64,000 nucleotides of DNA from Ctena decussata (Eukaryota; Mollusca; Bivalvia; Lucinida; Lucinidae): contig OZ022512.1 of NCBI GenBank assembly GCA_963989385.1, forward strand, positions 25,441,899 to 25,505,898, in the 5' to 3' direction. The position numbers and the translations under genes are program-made. The first letter of the stretch is position 1, and every line of letters starts with the position of its first letter. Positions 62,801 to 64,000 of the stretch are shown piece after piece. The notes beneath the pieces were generated by a model. The model worked only from the letters and a program-made list of their open reading frames with translations, was not told the origin of the DNA and made no database searches.

Positions 62801-63362
62801 AAGACACAGGGTAAACTTCCAGGAGATGACCACTATAAGCTTCCCACTTACTGTTAGAGCCTGATATTTTAGATTGTACATACATGAATTAATTAATTGA
62901 ATATTGTTTTAACCTAGATAAACTTTCACACATGTTTCTAGGTTATCTTTGTGTGTATGGTCCTGTGCAAACAGGTGATACATGGCATTTCCCAAATTTT
63001 CTTTAAGTTATGTGGAATAAAGTTACAGAAAACAGGGTTCAAGGTTATAAAACTTGAGAATAATCTCAAACTCAAAATAAAGCACTCTGATTGGCTGCTT
63101 CCGAGCATGTGCTCGGAAGCAGACAATCAGTGTTTATTTTGAGTTTGAGAATGTACTCAAGTTTTATAACCTCAGGGCAGGTCAAAATAAAAGCTACCTT
63201 TAAAGTTAACAAGTTTGAGTTGTATTGCTCACATATCCAGTGATATTTCAGACCCCTAAAAAATGTAAAATTTATTTCAGGTTTTCCACTAGTCAGTCTA
63301 GATTTGACAAATTTTATTTTTGTTACTGATGAAGGGATGGAGCATATTGGAAAAATAACCAG
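22467..63362 (+). CDS. UBA-UBX-leucine-rich-repeat protein, 18 exons, 3' end beyond window
   Basis: Predicted ubiquitin-binding p97/VCP cofactor. Exons: 22467-22570, 29822-29894, 32271-32549, 33923-34126, 35171-35293, 37107-37221, 38458-38616, 39408-39584, 40986-41138, 45119-45383, 48605-48670, 56662-56738, 57406-57480, 57898-58047, 58891-58931, 59634-59808, 60593-60664, 63281-63362. All junctions are GT-AG and phases match at all 17 junctions, giving at least 796 residues. UBA is at 1-40 (MGF loop at 11-13). A charged helical linker is at about 110-180, UBX at 221-297 (IRLPDGRSIRQSF, FPHHEF, SLVLQKK), an acidic then Gly/Pro-rich segment at 300-450, and about ten LRRs at 551-797. The N-terminal half resembles UBXN1/SAKS1. 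The first ATG is the earliest in the first coding exon. Whether all exons form one transcript is inferred from phase and from the lack of a start codon for the LRR part. Confidence 0.8.
24608..28013 (+). mobile_element. Inner layer: terminal-hairpin element, subfamily C, with large array
   Basis: It starts ATGCCCCCAATTTCGGAGAA then ATTGTGGGGGCAT and ends GGGGGCATAGTGTTTCATAA then ACACATTTTCTAG. It lies in a T-run of the middle element: the flanks read GTTTATGTTTTT and TTTTTATGAAAATCGG, and joined they restore the sequence seen uninterrupted at 24270. This matches insertion between Ts, as described for Helentrons. Confidence 0.8.
24670..27640 (+). repeat. 490-bp tandem array with 980-bp higher-order alternation
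   Basis: The anchor ATACACATGATCAGTATG starts at 24711, 25201, 25691, 26181, 26671 and 27161, exactly 490 bp apart. Each unit has three ~160-bp subunits with GAGTTATTCCCCTTTTTCGA- or GAGTTATGCCCC-type words. Neighbouring units alternate at several diagnostic positions, so a 980-bp dimer is the repeating block. Confidence 0.92.
29822..29894 (+). CDS. UBA-UBX-LRR exon 2
   Basis: Acceptor TTTATTTGCAG, donor GTAAGT. The first base completes the Trp codon from exon 1; 24 codons follow (LVAGKPGFRTAPPQDTNPSL then RLRP), ending the UBA domain. Phase 0 out. Confidence 0.85.
30085..30200. repeat. Family G palindrome
   Basis: The arm GGAAAGAATTTGCTCCTGTA and its inverse TAGGAGCAAATTCTTTCC form an almost perfect hairpin, flanked by GGTCAATGTTTAA and TTAAGAATAGACCC. 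Confidence 0.8.
30784..32179. mobile_element. TA-flanked DNA transposon remnant (CCGTATTTACC termini)
   Basis: The left terminus CCGTATTTACCGTAAATTTT is inverted at the right terminus (AATAATTAGGGTAAATACGG), with TA on both sides. GTTCGGACAC words repeat inside both ends. No transposase frame is visible. TA flanks and termini fit the Tc1/mariner/pogo group (inference). A second CCGTAATTCTTCGGC-type terminus at 31022 may mark another insertion. Confidence 0.65.
32271..32549 (+). CDS. UBA-UBX-LRR exon 3 (linker and charged helix)
   Basis: Acceptor TGCTTCAACAG; the donor is GTCAAT after GAG, which is weak. 93 codons, phase 0 on both sides. A Gln/Asn/Ser-rich stretch with four Asn-Gln-Ser or Asp-Gln-Ser repeats (NQSEANRNNQSEV, DQSE) is followed by the charged coiled segment VKEGFEQKKRDEAKKQAVLE, as in the UBXN1 linker. 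Confidence 0.86.
33478..33565. repeat. Family G palindrome
   Basis: A hairpin of AATTTGCTCCTGGGGGAGCA and AATT, flanked by GAACTCTTAAA and TTTAAGAGTTGACCCC. Confidence 0.75.
33674..33901. repeat. MITE family A, adjacent to a 3' splice site
   Basis: A diverged 228-bp copy with both terminal repeats. It ends only 21 bp before the first base of coding exon 4 at 33923, so the branch-point region of that intron probably lies in the element. Confidence 0.85.
33923..34126 (+). CDS. UBA-UBX-LRR exon 4 (end of helix, Gly/Ala/Thr linker)
   Basis: Acceptor TTATAATTGCAG, donor GTATTT. 68 codons in phase 0. It begins EHARVLKEIAEDREKKKLTH, continuing the charged helix of exon 3, then a low-complexity Gly/Ala/Ser/Thr linker that leads into the UBX domain. 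Confidence 0.88.
35049..35163 (+). repeat. 57-bp tandem duplication before the UBX exon
   Basis: The segment CTAGCAGAATCAGTAAAAAT with GAATGTATTCCC and AAACATGGTTCTTTT is present twice without change, ending 7 bp before coding exon 5. It duplicates the probable branch-point region. Confidence 0.92.
35171..35293 (+). CDS. UBA-UBX-LRR exon 5 (UBX domain, first half)
   Basis: Acceptor TTTTCATTTTAG, donor GTGGGT. 41 codons, phase 0. It encodes IRLPDGRSIRQSFTVSSTLR and DVWNFTSEY, the first two strands and helix of a UBX fold, closest to UBXN1 (IQVRLPDGTSLTQTF). Confidence 0.92.
35369..36382. mobile_element. Mariner-like element, TA-flanked, no clear transposase
   Basis: The left end CGAGGGATGATAAAAAAATA with TGTGGAC is inverted at the right end (GTCCACATATTTTTTTATTA with TCCCTCG), with TA on each side. 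The 1,014-bp body has two open frames of 90-136 codons on opposite strands, but neither shows recognisable transposase motifs. It sits 75 bp after the UBX exon. Confidence 0.75.
36431..36492. repeat. Hairpin ACTACAAAGGA
   Basis: ACTACAAAGGAATATAAGGC with AAATGAGCA is inverted across ATTAATGCTCATTTGCCTTC then TTTCCTTTGTAGT. A small foldback or MITE. Confidence 0.75.
37107..37221 (+). CDS. UBA-UBX-LRR exon 6 (UBX domain, second half)
   Basis: Acceptor CATTATTACAG, donor GTTAGT. It encodes PFPHHEFSREEMLQTLTDLK then LTPTGSLVLQKKSV, the rest of the UBX fold (compare UBXN1 GFPRRAFSEADM). The p97-binding loop, canonical FPR, reads FPH. Ends in phase 1. Confidence 0.92.
37591..37829. repeat. MITE family A
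   Basis: A 239-bp copy with both terminal repeats (TGAGCCCTGACACAACAAAACC and inverse). A composite foldback element begins directly after it. Confidence 0.85.
37830..38287 (+). repeat. Composite foldback element, copy 1
   Basis: A hairpin with ~55-bp arms (TTTTGATATCAAGTTTATCA and inverse) surrounds GGCGAGGCTTGCCGAGCC. A 300-bp tail follows with GGTGACGTCATTTAACCAAT and CATGATATCGCATCATGTTA. The whole element recurs in inverse orientation at 51838-52293. Confidence 0.88.
38458..38616 (+). CDS. UBA-UBX-LRR exon 7 (acidic post-UBX linker)
   Basis: Acceptor ATATTTTCTAG, donor GTAAAG. It starts by completing an Asp codon and ends in phase 1. It encodes a Glu/Asp/Pro-rich linker with DADPTYYWGRGNVMEGEQ; the aromatic YYWGRG motif is the only ordered-looking part. 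Confidence 0.85.
39110..39285. repeat. GAGAAGT interspersed repeat
   Basis: The segment TTTTGAGCTGAGGGAGAAAT and ACTTCTCCCGAAACTCCAGA matches the repeat at 9640-9805 (TTTTTTGAGCTGAGGGAGAA). Confidence 0.7.
39408..39584 (+). CDS. UBA-UBX-LRR exon 8 (acidic, then Gly/Pro-rich)
   Basis: Acceptor ATATGATTACAG, donor GTAACA. Phase 1 in and out. It encodes EPEAEYQPIEEDISDEEGEE then a low-complexity PGGGPGGMFPGFPGGRGRGF segment. Probably disordered. Confidence 0.87.
39745..40462 (+). mobile_element. Terminal-hairpin element fragment, subfamily C-like, 5'-truncated
   Basis: Three ~163-bp tandem units carry GGGTTCCTATTATTGTAGCA and ATGACCCATATGTCAG-type words. It ends GTGGGGGCATCCGTGTATTA then TGGACACATTTCTAGTTT, the subfamily C 3' end. 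The 5' hairpin is not found. Confidence 0.6.
40986..41138 (+). CDS. UBA-UBX-LRR exon 9 (Gly-rich to LRR connector)
   Basis: Acceptor GTTTAAACAG, donor GTAAGT. Phase 1 in and out. It encodes GGGGRGHGIFGMEDPFDHGG and later RLVPEGHPGHDDSHHQRSVR. The frame joins the next exon (T plus TA gives Leu). Confidence 0.85.
41484..44100 (+). mobile_element. Terminal-hairpin element, subfamily B, full length
   Basis: It starts AGCTCACCTGAGCCGAAGGC then TCAGAGGTGAGCTTATA, followed by CGTCGTCCGTCCGTCAGTGC. It ends GGTGAGCAATTGTTGCCCTT then TGGGCTACTTGTT. The core (about 42100-43110) is a tandem array; GTAATGATGACATACA blocks flank it. Frames of 60-80 codons inside the array are shadows. Confidence 0.85.
42100..43110 (+). 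repeat. 144-bp tandem array, about seven copies
   Basis: CAAGGTCAAGGTCACTGTGG followed by CTATTTTTAGAAAAAC recurs near 42235, 42379, 42523, 42667, 42812 and 42958, a spacing of 144-146 bp. It forms the core of the subfamily B element. Confidence 0.92.
44121..44358. repeat. MITE family A
   Basis: A well-preserved 238-bp copy: TGAGCCACGACACGACAAAA at the left, GGTTTTCTCGCGTCGCGGCT at the right. Confidence 0.9.
44465..44677. repeat. Foldback with 67-bp near-perfect hairpin
   Basis: Outer arms GAGCTCTAGATAAGAAGGAG and its inverse at 44650-44675. The inner hairpin 44532-44598 (CATATGTTGTGACCCCTCAT, CTGAACCGTCTCG, then the inverse) is complementary apart from its single central base. Confidence 0.9.
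44818..44890. repeat. Family G palindrome
   Basis: AAAGGAAAGAATTTGCTTCG and CAGATTCTTTCCTATAAG form an imperfect hairpin. Confidence 0.7.
45119..45383 (+). CDS. UBA-UBX-LRR exon 10 (helical cap before the LRRs)
   Basis: Acceptor TCTGTTTACAG, donor GTGAGT. It starts with two bases of a Leu codon and ends in phase 2. It encodes ERAQARQVHAHQVAVQESSS, then LPSLLLCCLKHITHRLND and LAGISEDMAQVIIAHLLKEK. The helical pattern resembles the cap preceding LRRs in ZYG11/RNI-like proteins (weak, from memory). No ATG is in frame upstream in this exon. Confidence 0.85.
45425..45666. repeat. Foldback with CCCCGAGGTTATAAAAC termini
   Basis: Outer termini CCCCGAGGTTATAAAACTTT and AAAGTTTTATAACCTCGGGG. Inner palindromes are CATGCTCAACTCAGCTGAGCATG and ATGAAAATGCCAACTAATGTTGGCATTTTCAT. 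Confidence 0.88.
45880..46105. repeat. MITE family G, long form
   Basis: The ends GTATACACTTTCAATGG and AGTGTACCTATACACC are inverted. The core is a diverged GGTCAACTCTTGAAGGGAAG hairpin. Confidence 0.55.
46226..46463. repeat. MITE family A
   Basis: A 238-bp copy with CACACGACAAAACCAACAAT at the left and its inverse at the right. Confidence 0.9.
46470..48100. other. Intron sequence with a T/G homopolymer tract
   Basis: No gene is visible. A tract of T then G at 46918-46970 is the only obvious simple repeat. GGGAGA-type words near 46825-46875 recur at 48095-48180 and may bound an insertion, but no termini were defined. Confidence 0.4.
48208..48538. repeat. Foldback element with one arm expanded to a 42-bp minisatellite
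   Basis: Outer arms AGAAATCACCTTCCACGGAA and GGAAGGTGATTTCTTT are inverted. The left arm holds one copy of the unit and the right arm about six direct copies of a 42-bp unit with GAATTCTGTGGAAAACCCAT and TACCTCTCACAAAATAAGA. Since 42 is divisible by 3, both strands are open as 14-residue repeats; these frames are not considered genes. Confidence 0.92.
48605..48670 (+). CDS. UBA-UBX-LRR exon 11 (first LRR)
   Basis: Acceptor CTACTTTCAG, donor GTTAGT. 66 nt, phase 2 in and out. It encodes YLRRLILDCYPYVTNDLLTS, with LxxLxLxxC of an RNI-type LRR. The exon is squeezed between a minisatellite (75 bp upstream) and a transposon-like element (82 bp downstream). Confidence 0.85.
48752..49638. mobile_element. 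TIR element with CAGGGCTACA termini (hAT-like)
   Basis: The left end CAGGGCTACAGAAATCCGAT and the right end GGATTTCAAAATTGCTGTAG then CCCTG are inverted. No matching 8-bp duplication was found, perhaps because the right flank was rearranged by the duplication at 49630. No transposase frame. Confidence 0.5.
49630..49977 (+). repeat. 174-bp direct tandem duplication
   Basis: Two near-identical copies, 49630-49803 and 49804-49977. Each runs from GTAGCCCTGACGCTGTCAGG through GGGGTCGACTCAAAAAGC to the 5' hairpin of subfamily F (AGCTCGCCTGAACGAAAGTT). Confidence 0.93.
49734..51126 (+). mobile_element. Terminal-hairpin element, subfamily F, with duplicated 5' end
   Basis: Hairpin AGCTCGCCTGAACGAAAGTT then CAGGAAGAGCT, then GGCGTCCGCGTCCGCGTCTG. 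Tandem units carry CATGACCTTGATGTCAAGGT and CACTGTAGTTAGATATTGG. A C/CA tract spans 50824-50897. The end is AAGCACCTTTCAGGCGAGCT with CAGGCGACAGCTCTTG. Same structure as 10576-12611, opposite orientation. Confidence 0.78.
50824..50897 (+). repeat. Poly(C) then (CA)n microsatellite
   Basis: About 17 C followed by about 28 CA dinucleotides with one ATG interruption, at the position where the other subfamily F copy has poly(G). Confidence 0.93.
51380..51566. repeat. Foldback hairpin
   Basis: TATACCACCCTTACCAG and CTGATAAGGGTGGTATAA are inverted. A second hairpin GTTATACCATAGTTTGTCCG with CCTGTACGAGGAGATAATCC closes around CACGAGCCTTTGCGAGTG. Confidence 0.75.
51838..52293 (-). repeat. Composite foldback element, copy 2 (inverse of copy 1)
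   Basis: The tail comes first (TTATCATGCATCTGCTGCAA, TTGGTTAAATGACGTCACCG) and the hairpin second (TTTTGATATCAAGTTTATCA and inverse around GGCTCGCAAGCCTCGCC). It matches 37830-38287 over its full length in reverse orientation. Confidence 0.88.
53206..53312 (+). repeat. Tandem duplication (~52 bp)
   Basis: The block TTTCACAATTTCTTTTG-like with TTAAACTAAGCTATAAACGT and CTCAAGCTATACAT occurs twice in direct orientation. Confidence 0.85.
53680..53815 (+). repeat. LINE-like 3' end with TTAC tail
   Basis: TTGTCACCCTCGGTAAATAA followed by AGACTTACTTACTTACTTAC resembles the AATAAA-plus-short-tandem tail of non-LTR elements. A similar tail, GAATAAAGTTACTGTCTGTC then TGTCTG, is at 53472-53500. Confidence 0.45.
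56662..56738 (+). CDS. UBA-UBX-LRR exon 12 (LRR)
   Basis: Acceptor CTCTTTTGTAG, donor GTAAGT. Phase 2 in, phase 1 out. It encodes LHVNLSQLSLSSCPLITDGG then LQCLH, a cysteine-type LRR as in FBXL proteins. Confidence 0.88.
56782..56805 (+). other. Duplicated exon end, candidate 24-nt microexon
   Basis: ATGGTGGGTTGCAGTGTCTT then CACA is preceded by TGTTTATAACAG and followed by GTAAGTG, copying the last part of exon 12 and its donor. As an exon it is 24 nt, phase-neutral, and would insert eight residues (NGGLQCLH). Otherwise it is a decoy donor. Use is untested. Confidence 0.4.
57406..57480 (+). CDS. UBA-UBX-LRR exon 13 (LRR)
   Basis: Acceptor TTCTTTCAG, donor GTAAGT. Phase 1 in and out; 75 nt, one repeat length. 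It encodes LRKLKKLNLSCCRQITNKLF then PVLN. Confidence 0.9.
57898..58047 (+). CDS. UBA-UBX-LRR exon 14 (two LRRs)
   Basis: Acceptor TCACTTTTATAG, donor GTTAGT. 150 nt, two 25-residue repeats. It encodes MPKLAALNLEGTGVNDTGVI and LQHLNLNRTEVTQAVISHLT. Confidence 0.92.
58891..58931 (+). CDS. UBA-UBX-LRR exon 15 (41 nt, LRR)
   Basis: Acceptor TTCTTTTTCAG, donor GTATTT. It encodes ITTLKSLSLEDTK, half an LRR; the other half is in the next exon. Phase 1 in, 0 out. Small, but required for phase and repeat periodicity. Confidence 0.87.
59634..59808 (+). CDS. UBA-UBX-LRR exon 16 (LRRs)
   Basis: Acceptor TCTCCATTTTCAG, donor GTAATA. 58 codons plus one base. It encodes VASLTGVQELKQLESLNVAR and VNHPSLVSLNIANTDNVN, continuing the 24-25-residue repeat. 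Confidence 0.92.
59840..60115 (+). mobile_element. tRNA-derived SINE with 8-bp target duplications
   Basis: The head is tRNA-like: box A TAGCGCAATCGGTAGGG, box B GGTTCAAAACC, and a 7-bp acceptor stem GGCCGGG/TCTGGCC. The anticodon stem CTGAC/GTCAG leaves a loop of only six bases (TCATAA), so a functional tRNA is unlikely. The body runs to an ATCA-type tail (CATCAAATCAATCAATCAA). TTGAATAG flanks both sides (59832-59839, 60116-60123). It may belong to the MetaSINE/RUDI group known in bivalves (not verified). Confidence 0.82.
60593..60664 (+). CDS. UBA-UBX-LRR exon 17 (LRR)
   Basis: Acceptor TTCCTATTTAG, donor GTGAGT. 72 nt, phase 1 in and out. It encodes LNLQLLNLPSRHTTTSLGMQ then YIS. Confidence 0.9.
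60696..60906. repeat. MITE family A, slightly shortened
   Basis: A 211-bp copy starting 31 bp after the donor of exon 17. Both terminal repeats are present and the centre is reduced. Confidence 0.85.
61098..62340 (+). mobile_element. Terminal-hairpin element, subfamily E
   Basis: It starts TGTCCCCCCACCGAAGGTGA then GGGGGGACATATTG and ends GGTGGGGGGACATCAGTTTT then TCTCTGAAAAACATTTCTAG. The core has about seven ~115-150-bp units with TTGGTGACCTTGACCTCATT and TTCAAGGTCAC. Confidence 0.82.
62397..62634. repeat. MITE family A
   Basis: A 238-bp, well-preserved copy (TGAGCCGCGACACGAGAAAA at the left, GGTTTTGTCGTGTCGCGGCT at the right). Confidence 0.9.
63032..63178. repeat. Foldback with GAGGTTATAAAACTTGAG-like arms
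   Basis: CAAGGTTATAAAACTTGAGA with CTCAAACTCAAAATAAA and its inverse enclose GGCTGCTTCCGAGCATGTGC then TCGGAAGC. The termini resemble those of the foldback at 45425-45666. Confidence 0.82.
63281..63362 (+). CDS. UBA-UBX-LRR exon 18 (LRR); gene continues past the window
   Basis: Acceptor AATTTATTTCAG, donor GTATGT. Phase 1 in, 2 out. It encodes FPLVSLDLTNFIFVTDEGME then HIGKITR. No stop codon, so at least one more exon follows outside the window. Confidence 0.9.
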
Positions 63363-63629
63363 GTATGTAAATAATATCTGAATGCTTTGAAAAAAAATTC
63401 AATGACTGTAGAAATGCAAGAACACTTTTTAAAGCAATCCCCCAGACCCACAAGCACCAATGCAGTTTTGCTCTGGTTCAAATATTTTAAAGCACACTAC
63501 GGAAATTTTAGGGTAAAGATTAAAGTGTAAGAATGCATACTCCTACATAAAGTTATGGGGTTTTTTGCCATTTTTACAAAAGGAAACAACTTTTGTTACT
63601 TCCTGTTTGTTTTCATGGATAATATAACC

Positions 63630-63720
63630 CTTCCAAGACTGGGTCTACTCACACAAGGAAGAATTTGCTTGTAGAAGAGCAAATTCCTTAAGAGTTGACC
63701 CCAAGTGAAAAGGGCAGTCC
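63630..63720. repeat. Family G palindrome
   Basis: GAAGAATTTGCTTGTAGAAG and AGCAAATTCCTTAAGAGTTG then ACCCC form an imperfect hairpin. Confidence 0.7.
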
Positions 63721-64000
63721 TCACAAAACTCCTTCTGACCCCCGGACTTGTCTGATTAAAACTTGTTTGGCCTGGTATAATATCTAAAATTTTTCAATAC
63801 ATTTTAATCATATAACCAGTTCTGGTCCCATAAATTCTCACACTTTCGTGAACTCTGAAGTAAAATTTTCCAGTTCATTTTTATCATATTACCAAGTTTG
63901 CCGCTATAAATGGCGCTATAAATTCACACAGACTTTTGTTAACTCTGAGTTCATGAAAGTCTGTGAGAATTTATGGGAATGAATCTGGTAACATGATTCA

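Overview
This window is animal nuclear DNA, most likely from a bivalve mollusc. The genes are split into short exons with GT-AG introns and the sequence is AT-rich. Most of it is interspersed repeats of kinds I associate with bivalve genomes: elements with terminal hairpins and tandem-repeat cores, palindromic MITEs, foldback elements and SINEs. No prokaryotic operon, CRISPR array or intact transposase gene was seen. The organism call is inference.

Two genes, both running off the window, explain all coding sequence I could support. On the minus strand, a little elongation complex subunit 2 gene (ICE2/NARG2) runs from about 19.5 kb down to 175. It has seven well-supported coding exons plus a proposed 20-nt first coding exon; its C-terminal NARG2 domain lies beyond the left edge. 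On the plus strand, from 22467 to beyond 63362, 18 exons in compatible reading phase encode a protein of at least 796 residues. It has an N-terminal UBA domain, a charged helical linker, a UBX domain, a Gly/Pro-rich segment and a C-terminal array of about ten leucine-rich repeats. The first half resembles UBXN1 (SAKS1), but I recall no named vertebrate protein joining UBA-UBX to LRRs; this is the most interesting item here.

The genes appear head to head. The region at about 19.5-19.7 kb holds two CRE-like sites and a YY1-like core between the proposed ICE2 start and a proposed 5' UTR exon of the UBX gene.

Repeats by region: 0-19.4 kb (ICE2 introns) holds short MITEs, foldback hairpins, three terminal-hairpin elements plus a short deleted copy, a hAT element with an 8-bp target duplication, two 5S rRNA-like segments and a LINE reverse-transcriptase fragment. 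19.9-32 kb holds a second hAT MITE with a perfect target duplication, a triple-nested terminal-hairpin element (23.3-29.4 kb) containing a 490/980-bp higher-order tandem array, and a TA-flanked transposon. 33-52 kb holds MITEs, a mariner-like element, a 2.6-kb terminal-hairpin element with a 144-bp tandem core, a hairpin that became a 42-bp minisatellite, and two inverted copies of a 0.46-kb composite element. 52.4-56.6 kb is bounded by long diverged inverted repeats. 57-64 kb holds LRR exons, a tRNA-derived SINE with target duplications and further MITEs.

Functionally, ICE2 belongs to the complex that supports RNA polymerase II transcription of small nuclear RNA genes. The UBA-UBX-LRR protein is predicted to be a ubiquitin-binding p97/VCP cofactor with an added protein-recognition array. 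No functional link between the two is claimed beyond their possible shared promoter.
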